Source of the DNA: Kiritimatiellia bacterium
Lineage (GTDB): Bacteria; Verrucomicrobiota; Kiritimatiellia; JAFGHX01
Direction: 5' to 3'
DNA length: 51,934 bases
Assembly (NCBI GenBank): GCA_016929905.1
Contig: JAFGHX010000168.1
Coordinates: 1 to 51,934 of the forward strand
The position numbers and the translations under genes were made by a program. The notes under the pieces are model-generated. The model saw nothing but the letters and a program-made list of their open reading frames with translations. It was not told where the DNA came from and made no database searches. How positions within the stretch are numbered: the stretch's first letter is position 1; each line of letters starts with the position of its first letter. This document shows positions 16,206 to 23,778 of the stretch, piece by piece.

Positions 16206-16790
16206 ATGATATTCTACCCCTACAGTAGGGAAGAGGCCATTCAGGGCCTGTGCGCCGGAAACGCACCCGTTTTCCCGAATGGCATCCTCGCGGAGTACGT
16301 CAATGCTTTCCTGCTGAATCGCGGGGACGCCGAGAGCGGCCAGGTTTGGTCCAGACTGGCTGACCCGTGGAGCGGCGCAACGCAGGACGCGCTTCGGGCT
16401 GCATGCCTGGCTGTCGGCACTGCGGAGGCGCCGTCTGATTCATTCGAGCGGGCGGAGCAGTACCTCCGGTTCCTGGCGGCGCGCTTTGAGATCACGGGCA
16501 GAGTCTACGCGCGCTATGCGGCCCCGCAGGGATCGGCCGCCGAGGGGGAATACACGCAGGTCGAGAACTACGTCCTGCTGGCGGCGGCACTTGCGGGTTG
16601 CTACGCGCGAGTGCCGTGTCTGGCGATTCTGAACACGTTGCTGAAGCTGAACGATCTCTTGATTCGTTTCCCCCTCGATGAATTCAGCCCGGAACTCTCG
16701 AAGCTCATGCTCTATTCCCTGGCGGTTGAGAAACGAGAAATGCAGAGGCTGTATGCTAGTCAAGGATATCGGGTTTCTCCTGGTCGATAA
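16206..16790 (+). CDS. Hypothetical protein overlapping a formyltransferase
   Basis: I do not recognise this 194-residue protein. It starts MIFYPYSREEA, is mostly helical with little charge bias, and has an alanine-rich centre (ENYVLLAAALAGC) before a short amphipathic end. There is no signal peptide or clear membrane helix. Its last 38 bases overlap the start of the formyltransferase-like gene in another frame. Such an overlap usually goes with a shared pathway or a complex, so it may be an accessory subunit. The start at 16206 is chosen because the frame before it shows no conserved-looking sequence. Confidence 0.6.
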   Translation: MIFYPYSREEAIQGLCAGNAPVFPNGILAEYVNAFLLNRGDAESGQVWSRLADPWSGATQDALRAACLAVGTAEAPSDSFERAEQYLRFLAARFEITGRVYARYAAPQGSAAEGEYTQVENYVLLAAALAGCYARVPCLAILNTLLKLNDLLIRFPLDEFSPELSKLMLYSLAVEKREMQRLYASQGYRVSPGR

Positions 16791-17574
16791 TCGCCGATCA
16801 CGAGCATACGTGCAGAAGCTTGTGCGAAATTCCCTGCTGCCGGAATTGGCCGTGGTGTTCGAGAAGGAGGGCCGGGGGACGCCCCGGTTTCAAGACGGCG
16901 AACTTGGACGCGTCGCTGATGTGATCCGCGCGGCATTCGAGGAGAGGAAGTACTTCCTGTATGATCCCGATCATAGCCGGAATGCGGTCGACGGCGTGGA
17001 ATACCGCCGGCCTGAAAAATACGCCAGCTTTGACATTGACGAGCCGGTTCTCCAGACCCTGGCGACGAACGGAATCGAGACCCTGCGCGTCCGGGCACCG
17101 TCCATCAACGACGAACGGGTCGTGCGTGCCGTCAGGGCCGGTGCGCCGTCCTATTTCATCTTTGGCGGCGGCGGGATACTGAGGAAAGAGATGTTGTCGA
17201 CAGGAAAGCGGTTCATACATGTTCACCCGGGCGACCTCCCCGGCTTTCGAGGCAGCCATTGCATCGAATGGGCGGTTTTAGAAAGGGCCCGATGTGCGGC
17301 ATCGGCCATCTTCATGAGTGAGGCGATTGACGAGGGCGACCTGATTGCCCGGCGCCGGTTTCCTCGCCCGGAGCTGGAAAACAACGCGATAGCGCCCTTG
17401 TACAGCGCGCACATCCGGTCGGAGCTCCTGGTGCAGGTTGTCAGCAGGTTCGCAAAGGAAGGGAGATTTCAGGCCAAGAAACAGCCCGCGGGCGGACAGA
17501 CATACTACAAGATGCATCCGGCACTCACGAATCTCGTCTTCCATGAACTTCTGGGTGCAGGCGAGCGCGAATGA
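16753..17574 (+). CDS. Formyltransferase-family protein
   Basis: The 273-residue protein carries the catalytic block HVHPGDLPGFRG (residues 156-167), equivalent to the HxSLLPxxxG motif of 10-formyl-tetrahydrofolate-dependent transferases. It also has SEAIDEGDLIARRRF, matching the conserved D-x-G-D-I. The usual Asn of the Asn-His-Asp triad is not obvious in FGGGGILRKE. It is distinct from methionyl-tRNA formyltransferase in its N-terminus. Such enzymes N-formylate amino sugars in surface glycans. Overlaps at both ends place it firmly in the operon. Confidence 0.78.
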   Translation: MLVKDIGFLLVDNRRSRAYVQKLVRNSLLPELAVVFEKEGRGTPRFQDGELGRVADVIRAAFEERKYFLYDPDHSRNAVDGVEYRRPEKYASFDIDEPVLQTLATNGIETLRVRAPSINDERVVRAVRAGAPSYFIFGGGGILRKEMLSTGKRFIHVHPGDLPGFRGSHCIEWAVLERARCAASAIFMSEAIDEGDLIARRRFPRPELENNAIAPLYSAHIRSELLVQVVSRFAKEGRFQAKKQPAGGQTYYKMHPALTNLVFHELLGAGERE

Positions 17575-18173
17575 GCGGAGGGGTCCATACGAAGACGCTG
17601 ACGGTGTTCTTGGACCGGGACGGCACGATTATCGAGAACCTTCCGTTTCCCAACGTGAACGAACCGGCGAAGGTCCGATTGCTGCCCGGCGCTGCGGAAG
17701 GCGTGCGCCAACTCAATGACATGGGCTGCCGGGTCATCGTCGTGACGAATCAGGCCGGAATCAGCAACCCCGAGAACGACTTGACCTATGAGCGATATCA
17801 GGCCGTGTCGGAAAGAATGCGGGCCCTGATTGAGGAACGCGCCGGTGGCCGCATAGATGATGAGTTCTGCTGTCCCCATGCCCGTGACGCCAACTGCCCG
17901 TGCCGGAAGCCCCGCACCGGGCTGTTCCTGCAGAGCATGCAGCGATATCCGGATATCCGGCCGGATCGTTCGTTTGTCGTCGGCGACAGGGCCGATGATA
18001 TCCTCGCCGGGAAAGCCCTCGGCGCACGGACCGTGCTCGTGCGTACGGGACACGGCCCGGCCACCGCAGAGGAACTGGCCGGCACACCGAATGCCCCGGA
18101 CTGGGTCGTCGAGGATCTCCTCCAGGGAGCGCGCGTGATAGGCGATGCCCGGGACACTCACAAACTTCTGTAG
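17571..18173 (+). CDS. gmhB: D-glycero-D-manno-heptose 1,7-bisphosphate 7-phosphatase
   Basis: This HAD-superfamily phosphatase of the nucleotide-heptose pathway has FLDRDGTII (nucleophile Asp15, acid/base Asp17), VTNQAGI and VGDRADDILAG. It also has the diagnostic zinc loop CPHARDANCPCRKP (Cys101, His103, Cys109, Cys111). The 200-residue length is normal. It starts in an ATGA overlap with the formyltransferase. Heptose is also the residue next to phosphoramidate chemistry in some Campylobacter capsules. The other heptose genes (gmhA, hddA or hldE, hddC) are not in the window. Confidence 0.88.
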   Translation: MSGGVHTKTLTVFLDRDGTIIENLPFPNVNEPAKVRLLPGAAEGVRQLNDMGCRVIVVTNQAGISNPENDLTYERYQAVSERMRALIEERAGGRIDDEFCCPHARDANCPCRKPRTGLFLQSMQRYPDIRPDRSFVVGDRADDILAGKALGARTVLVRTGHGPATAEELAGTPNAPDWVVEDLLQGARVIGDARDTHKLL

Positions 18174-19296
18174 GGAACTCCGCTCGTTCTGGCGCTTTTA
18201 CAACGGCGTGCCGAAACGGGACAGGGAGATTGTGTTCTACGCCGAAGACATCGCCTCTTATGCCTTCTTTGAAGGGCTGATCGATGACTTGACGCAACGG
18301 CAGGGGCTGAAGGTGTGCTATGTGACCTCGGCCGCGAACGATCCGATCCTGGCGCGGAAGAGGCCGGACATCCTCCCCTTTTACATCAAGTCTCTGCTGG
18401 CCTTCTTCACCGTCTCGCTCAATTCCAGGGTCCTGATCATGACCATGCCGGATCTGCACAGATTCCACGTGCGGCGCTCGGAACGCGGCACGCACCATAT
18501 CTACATGTTCCACAACATCGGTAGTTCGTTTCCCGTCATCCGCTACGGAGCCCTGTTCCACTATGACACGATATTCTGCGTGGGGCCCCACCATAACGAA
18601 GAGATCCGCCGCCAGGAGGAGATCTACGGCTTGCCCAGGAAGGCCCTCGTCAATTTCGGGTACTATCGGGTTGAGAAGGTCCACGGGGAGTACGCGGCCT
18701 GGACGGCCGCCGCATCGAGAGAGCGGGCCGCCAGGGCCACGGTTCTGGTGGGGCCCTCCTGGGGCGACACGAGCCTCCTGAATCTCTGCGGCATGGAACT
18801 CGTCGATGCGCTTCTGCGGCATGGGTACCGGACTGTCGTGCGGCCGCACCCGATGACAAGGCGGAAGAGCCCGCATGTTCTCGACAGACTGCACGCCGCT
18901 TTCGCGGGCAGGGAGAATTACGTGTTTGCAGACGACATTGCCTCGACGGAGGCGGTGCTGGGCTCCGACCTTCTCATCAGTGATTGGTCAGGGTTCGCCT
19001 ATGAGTACGCGTTCGGCACGGGGCGGCCCGTGCTCTTCATCGATGTACCCCAGAAGATCGTGAATGAGCGGTATCGCGATCTCGGCATCGAACCGATCGA
19101 CGTGGGGATCCGGCACAAGATCGGCCGGGTCCTGCCGCCGGATCGCCTTGACGAAATCGACAGGGTCATTTCGGAGATGCTGGATCAGAAGGACGCGTAC
19201 GTGTCCCGGATAACCGAGGCCCGCGACGCGTACATCTACAACTTCGGATCGAGTTCGCGAGTGGGCGGCGAGTACATCAGGGGGCTTCTGGCATGA
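18145..19296 (+). CDS. CDP-glycerol glycerophosphotransferase-like protein
   Basis: The 383-residue protein has the GT-B-like plan of the TagB/TagF family. It shows YMFHNIGSSFPVIRYG, VLVGPSWGDTSLLN, VVRPHPMTRRK and the C-terminal donor-site region LLISDWSGFAYEYAFGTGRPVLFID. The family moves glycerol phosphate (or ribitol phosphate) from a CDP donor onto a membrane-linked acceptor. It overlaps gmhB by 29 bases. The next gene begins with a TagD-like cytidylyltransferase domain that could make its CDP donor. Because it uses CDP-linked donors, it is also a candidate for transferring phosphoramidate; both roles are inference. Confidence 0.82.
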   Translation: MPGTLTNFCRELRSFWRFYNGVPKRDREIVFYAEDIASYAFFEGLIDDLTQRQGLKVCYVTSAANDPILARKRPDILPFYIKSLLAFFTVSLNSRVLIMTMPDLHRFHVRRSERGTHHIYMFHNIGSSFPVIRYGALFHYDTIFCVGPHHNEEIRRQEEIYGLPRKALVNFGYYRVEKVHGEYAAWTAAASRERAARATVLVGPSWGDTSLLNLCGMELVDALLRHGYRTVVRPHPMTRRKSPHVLDRLHAAFAGRENYVFADDIASTEAVLGSDLLISDWSGFAYEYAFGTGRPVLFIDVPQKIVNERYRDLGIEPIDVGIRHKIGRVLPPDRLDEIDRVISEMLDQKDAYVSRITEARDAYIYNFGSSSRVGGEYIRGLLA

Positions 19297-22187
19297 GCAC
19301 GCCCTACGGACGGGTGGCCTACAGCTTCGTCATGGCCGATCTGCTGCACTACGGCCATATCCGGCTGCTGACGACGGCGCGCGAGAATTCGGACTACCAT
19401 ATCTGCGGGTTGATCTCAGACGAAGCCTGCCACTTGTGGCAGGGGATCAACGTGTGCAACTACGACGAGCGCCGAAGTGTGCTGGAGGCCCTCGTTTGCG
19501 TCGATGAGGTGATGGAGCAGCGGTCCATGGACCCTTCGGAGAATCTGCGCGCCATCCGCGCCAGATTTCCGGACGCCCAGATCATTGTCGTTCACGGCGA
19601 CGACTGGAAGACGATGCCGGGCCGGGCCTGCATCGAGAGTATCGGCGCCACGATTATCCAACCCGAATACTACTCGCAACTGTCCCGCAACGCGATCATA
19701 GCCCAGTTCAGAGGCTCTACGCCGGCCCACCCGCTGAAGTATGAACGTTTTACCCGTCATTTTTGCGTCGGCGCCATCACGCAGTTCAGCCCCCAGGCCG
19801 CCAATCGATTGTTGTCGACCAAGGGCGATACGCTGAGATCGTTTCAGTCGATTCTGAAACGGTCGCGGGTTGAGGAGTTGTTCGTCTGTACGGTGAAGGA
19901 CTATCAACACCACCGCGACGATATCGTCTCGGCCGTGGGTGCGCAGTTCGGCGACAGAACGGTCGTAGTCCGAAGTTCCGCCCGCGAGGAAGACGGCTAC
20001 AGCCGCTCGAATGCGGGTCGATTTGAAAGCGTGAAGGGCGTGCTCGGCGGGGACGCGGCTTCGTTGGCCTCGGCTATGGACTGCGTCGTACAATCCTACG
20101 CCAGAGCCGGTGACGAGGATCCCGACAACCAGATCATCGTGCAGGCCCAGACCCTTGGCGTGAAGAGAAGTGGTGTGGTGTTGACCCGGAATCTGGGCAA
20201 CAACGCACCGTACTATGTCGTGAATTACGATGACGAAACGGGTGAGACCGACACCGTGACGGGAGGCGCCAGCAGTAAGTGTGCATGGATTCTCAGGGCG
20301 AGTGAGGCGGCAACCCGGCTGCAGGAGTGGAACGGGCTGCTGGAAGCGGTCCGCGAAATCGAAGCCCAACTGCCCGGCATGGTTCTCGACATCGAGTTTG
20401 CGGAAAAGGCGGACGGCTCCATCCTTGTCTATCAGATCAGACCCCTGGCGGCGAACGTGCGATGCGGGGAGTCGGATGACCAGCGGTTTGAAATCATGGT
20501 CAGAGACAATGCGGACAAGTACAGACGCCGGTCGTCGAAGACCGGGGGCGGCATGTCGTTGTGGAGCGATATGGCGTTTTGGAATCCATCGGAGATGATC
20601 GGTGACAATCCGCGGCCCCTCGACTACTCGCTCTACCGGGAGGTCATCACCCGCTCCGCATGGAACCGCGGATTGGTTCCGCTCGGATACACCTCTCTGC
20701 CTCGCCAGTTGATGGCGAAGTACGGCAACAGACCGTACATCAACTTGCGTTGCGCGTTTCGTGCCCTCATTCCGACCTCACTGAGTGACCGGGCGGCGGC
20801 GAAACTGGAGGCGTACTACGTTGACCGCCTGCGGGAGGACCCGACCGCGCATGACAAGATCGAATTCGAAATCGTCTTGAGCTGTTGGGAGTTCGGACTG
20901 GAAAACAAGCTGCGGGCTATCCGGGCGCGCGGCTTTTCTGTTGCGGAAGTGAATGAGGTGCGACGGGCCTTGGCCGATCTCACAAGCCGCGCGATCACGA
21001 GTTACCCCGCGCTCCTGCAGACGTGCGGCAAAGACCTGGCCGCCCTGGAATCGAGAAGGACCGCCCTGCTTGCCAGGTTCAGGAACCGCCAAGACAGCCA
21101 GAAGGGCCTGGAGTGCTTTCTCGAACTGCTCGCCTGTGTCGCGGACCTCGGCACCACACATTTTGCCACGATAGCCAGGCTCGCCTTCGTGGCCAAATCT
21201 CTGTCTCAAAGTCTCGTGACGACCGGTTGCTTCTCAGAACAGGAGATGAACGCTTTCCTGGAGAGCGTGGCCACCGTCGCCACGCGTTTCGCGGCCGACT
21301 GCCGGGCCTGTGCCGCGGGAGAACTGGGCGAAGAGAAGTTTCTCGCCGAGTATGGCCACTTGCGCGCCGGGACCTACGACATACGTGCTCCGCGGTACGA
21401 CAGGATGAATCTGAAATGGCTCGTGGGGACCGCACAGCCCGGCGGGCGAACGTTCGGTGCGGGATCACGGGGCGCCGTCGTCGATCGGGCGCTGGACCGG
21501 GAAAGACTCCGCACGGCCATGCGGGGAACTCCGTTGGAGCCCGTCTCGCCTGAGGCGCTCGTGGCATTCATGAGGTCGGCCATTGCGGAGCGCGAACGCC
21601 TCAAGCTGCAATTCACGCGCGCGTTGAGCGACGCCCTCGAGTTTCTTGCGGAGGCGGGCGGCGAGATGGGCTTCTCGCGCGACGAGCTGTCGTTTTTGGA
21701 CGTGACCACTATACGGTTGTCCCGCTTCTGTGAGGACGCGGATGAGACGTCGGAATCGTGGCGACTGTGGATCGAGAAAAGCAGAAGTGTGCATGCCGAG
21801 AATTCGAGGCTCGTGCTTCCGGCGGTGATCCGAAGCGAAGAGGACTTCGAAGTCGTCAGCATTCAGGACGCGCGGCCGAACTTCATCTCTCAGCACGCGG
21901 TCAGCGCAGACATTGTCGATCTGGCGACGGATGATTCGGCTGACGTCGAGAACGCGATCGTCGCACTGCCCAGAGCGGACCCCGGCTTTGACTGGGTCTT
22001 TGCCAGAGGGATCAAAGGCCTTGTGACGAAATACGGAGGAGTCGCCTCGCATATGGCCATCCGGTGCGCCGAGTTTGACCTGCCGGCGGCCATAGGCTGC
22101 GGCGAGCGTATCTACGGCAGGATCGTGGCTTGGAAGCGTATCGCGCTGGACTGCAGGAGCCGGACTATCCGACCGCTACTTCCATGA
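19293..22187 (+). CDS. Fusion: TagD-like cytidylyltransferase + L-glutamine kinase (Cj1418 type)
   Basis: Residues 1 to about 140 match glycerol-3-phosphate cytidylyltransferases: DLLHYGH (HxGH at 19-22), DERRSVLEALVCVDEV (58-73), HGDDW (101-105) and an S-R-N equivalent of the late ISTT motif. From about 190 on the protein is like PEP synthase. The ATP-binding part has VVVRSSAREED (224-234) and the late VYQIRP (379-384). A C-terminal swivelling domain carries the catalytic His920 in GGVASHMAIR. No PEP-binding TIM barrel is present, as in Cj1418, which phosphorylates the amide N of L-glutamine. At 964 residues it is longer than Cj1418 by about the N-terminal domain. ATGA overlaps join it to both neighbours. 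Confidence 0.82.
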   Translation: MSTPYGRVAYSFVMADLLHYGHIRLLTTARENSDYHICGLISDEACHLWQGINVCNYDERRSVLEALVCVDEVMEQRSMDPSENLRAIRARFPDAQIIVVHGDDWKTMPGRACIESIGATIIQPEYYSQLSRNAIIAQFRGSTPAHPLKYERFTRHFCVGAITQFSPQAANRLLSTKGDTLRSFQSILKRSRVEELFVCTVKDYQHHRDDIVSAVGAQFGDRTVVVRSSAREEDGYSRSNAGRFESVKGVLGGDAASLASAMDCVVQSYARAGDEDPDNQIIVQAQTLGVKRSGVVLTRNLGNNAPYYVVNYDDETGETDTVTGGASSKCAWILRASEAATRLQEWNGLLEAVREIEAQLPGMVLDIEFAEKADGSILVYQIRPLAANVRCGESDDQRFEIMVRDNADKYRRRSSKTGGGMSLWSDMAFWNPSEMIGDNPRPLDYSLYREVITRSAWNRGLVPLGYTSLPRQLMAKYGNRPYINLRCAFRALIPTSLSDRAAAKLEAYYVDRLREDPTAHDKIEFEIVLSCWEFGLENKLRAIRARGFSVAEVNEVRRALADLTSRAITSYPALLQTCGKDLAALESRRTALLARFRNRQDSQKGLECFLELLACVADLGTTHFATIARLAFVAKSLSQSLVTTGCFSEQEMNAFLESVATVATRFAADCRACAAGELGEEKFLAEYGHLRAGTYDIRAPRYDRMNLKWLVGTAQPGGRTFGAGSRGAVVDRALDRERLRTAMRGTPLEPVSPEALVAFMRSAIAERERLKLQFTRALSDALEFLAEAGGEMGFSRDELSFLDVTTIRLSRFCEDADETSESWRLWIEKSRSVHAENSRLVLPAVIRSEEDFEVVSIQDARPNFISQHAVSADIVDLATDDSADVENAIVALPRADPGFDWVFARGIKGLVTKYGGVASHMAIRCAEFDLPAAIGCGERIYGRIVAWKRIALDCRSRTIRPLLP

Positions 22188-22858
22188 TTGACCTGCTCAT
22201 TTCTCAGAGAGACGGGGTTGACCGTCACGGAAACCAGATCGACGTTCTGGAAAAGACGCTGACGGTCTACTTCGAGTCTCTCGGGGTCCGGCTTCGCCCG
22301 GTGTCCAACTTTCTGGAGCGGCTGGACGCCTATCTTGACGGGATGCGTTGCGACGGGCTGGTCCTGTCCGGGGGCGGTGATGTCGCCCCGGCCTTGTTCG
22401 AACCCCGGGAAGCCCCTTCGCCGGCCTCCTGCCCCGCAAGGGACCGCATCGAGTACGCGCTGGTCAAACAGATGGTGGAGCAGCATAGGCCCATTCTGGG
22501 AATCTGTCGCGGCATGCAGCAGTTGAACGGGTACTTCGGAGGAAAGGTGACGGCCGGAATTCACGGAAAGGCGAAGGGCTGCGTTCGCACTCCGGGCCGG
22601 AACCACAACGTGACGATTGTGGAGCCCGTCTTTGGGCTGGAGGGCCAGTATGCCGTCACCCACTATCACGATCACGGCGTAGCCAGGGCCCAGGTCGCGC
22701 CGTGCTTCAAGGTCTTTGCGGTTGACGCGGACTGCGACGTTGTCGAAGGCATTGCCCACAGGCAGCTGCGGATCGCAGGCGTGCAGTGGCATCCCGAGCG
22801 AGGTGCGGGGGCCGCCGAGATCAGCGAGCGCGTCGTCAAGGGCTTGTTCGGGCTATGA
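22184..22858 (+). CDS. Class I glutamine-amidotransferase-like hydrolase (Cj1417 type)
   Basis: The 224-residue protein has LSGGGDVAPALF, the nucleophile elbow GICRGMQQLN (Cys108) and GVQWHPER (His203, Glu205), giving an intact triad. In family terms it resembles gamma-glutamyl-GABA hydrolases (PuuD). In C. jejuni the same type of protein, Cj1417, hydrolyses gamma-glutamyl-CDP-amidate to glutamate and cytidine diphosphoramidate. Position directly behind the glutamine kinase (ATGA overlap) and before a cytidylyltransferase supports that role. The start at 22184 is fixed by this overlap. Confidence 0.85.
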   Translation: MIDLLISQRDGVDRHGNQIDVLEKTLTVYFESLGVRLRPVSNFLERLDAYLDGMRCDGLVLSGGGDVAPALFEPREAPSPASCPARDRIEYALVKQMVEQHRPILGICRGMQQLNGYFGGKVTAGIHGKAKGCVRTPGRNHNVTIVEPVFGLEGQYAVTHYHDHGVARAQVAPCFKVFAVDADCDVVEGIAHRQLRIAGVQWHPERGAGAAEISERVVKGLFGL

Positions 22859-22870
22859 GGGACGAAAGGA

Positions 22871-23671
22871 ATGAAAGCTGTCATCCTGGCTGCCGGTGAA
22901 GGCTCAAGGCTCAAGAAGTACACGCGCGGCCTGCCCAAGGGCATGCTGGAGTTCGCCGGAAAATCCCTGATCAAGAGGCAGGTCGATCTCTTCCGTGCGG
23001 CAGGCATCGACGACATTTCGATCGTCAAGGGCTATGCTCGAGACCGGATCCGTTATCCGGGAATCGCGTACTACGTCAATGATCGGTGGGCGAGCACCAA
23101 TATGGTGGTCTCGCTTTTCTGTGCCGAGCCCAGCCTGGCCGGAGACGTTGTGGTCTCCTACGCGGACATTGTCTTCGAGGCCAGTGTGCTGACGCGTCTC
23201 CTGGACGCCGCAGGGGATATCGTCGTCGTGGTCGACACGATGTGGGAAAGATATTGGAAGATGCGATACGGGGACACGACGTTCGACACCGAGAGCCTCC
23301 GTATCGAAGGCGAGTCCCGCGTTGTCTCCCTCGGCAAGCCGTCCCCGGACGCAGCGGAGATAGACGCGCGATACGTCGGGCTGCTCAAGTTCTCGGCCGC
23401 GGGTGTGAAGCAGCTCAAGAGCGTCTGGTCGCGCTGCAGGGACAGGTTCTGGGATGCGCCATGGCAGATATCAGGGCGGCCGCTGCGGACGGCGTACATG
23501 ACCGATATGCTCCAAGCCCTCATTGACGACGGGCATTCGGTTGCGGCTATGAAGATAGAGAACGGCTGGATCGAGTTCGACACCAACGAGGACTACGAGA
23601 AGGCGATGGAATGGCTCAGAACCGGCGCCTTGAAGTCCCTTTGCGCGATGGCGGCAGATGATCATGAATAG
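22871..23671 (+). CDS. NTP transferase; probable CTP:phosphoglutamine cytidylyltransferase (Cj1416 type)
   Basis: The 266-residue protein has the GT-A nucleotidyltransferase signature ILAAGEGSRLKKYT, GLPKGMLEF with the conserved Lys, and YVNDRWASTNMVVSL. A metal-binding Asp lies in VVSYADIVF, and WIEFDTNEDYEKA closes the active site. These are typical of phosphocholine-type cytidylyltransferases, the family of Cj1416, which couples L-glutamine phosphate to CTP. AAAGG precedes the ATG, and only 12 bases separate it from the hydrolase. It is the last gene of the operon; the next gene is convergent. Confidence 0.85.
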   Translation: MKAVILAAGEGSRLKKYTRGLPKGMLEFAGKSLIKRQVDLFRAAGIDDISIVKGYARDRIRYPGIAYYVNDRWASTNMVVSLFCAEPSLAGDVVVSYADIVFEASVLTRLLDAAGDIVVVVDTMWERYWKMRYGDTTFDTESLRIEGESRVVSLGKPSPDAAEIDARYVGLLKFSAAGVKQLKSVWSRCRDRFWDAPWQISGRPLRTAYMTDMLQALIDDGHSVAAMKIENGWIEFDTNEDYEKAMEWLRTGALKSLCAMAADDHE

Positions 23672-23778
23672 ATCGGGCTGGTGCCGGGTTCGCAGACTCC
23701 CCGTTGTTTCCGGCTTTGCAGCCGATAGCGTGAGCCGTTTGACAAGGCCCGGCTCTCGGCATGGACGAGGAGGTCTGC

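Noticed and set aside
19293..22187. Phosphoenolpyruvate synthase or pyruvate phosphate dikinase
   Set aside because: The ATP-binding and swivelling His domains are present, but the PEP-binding barrel is absent, as in the glutamine kinase type.
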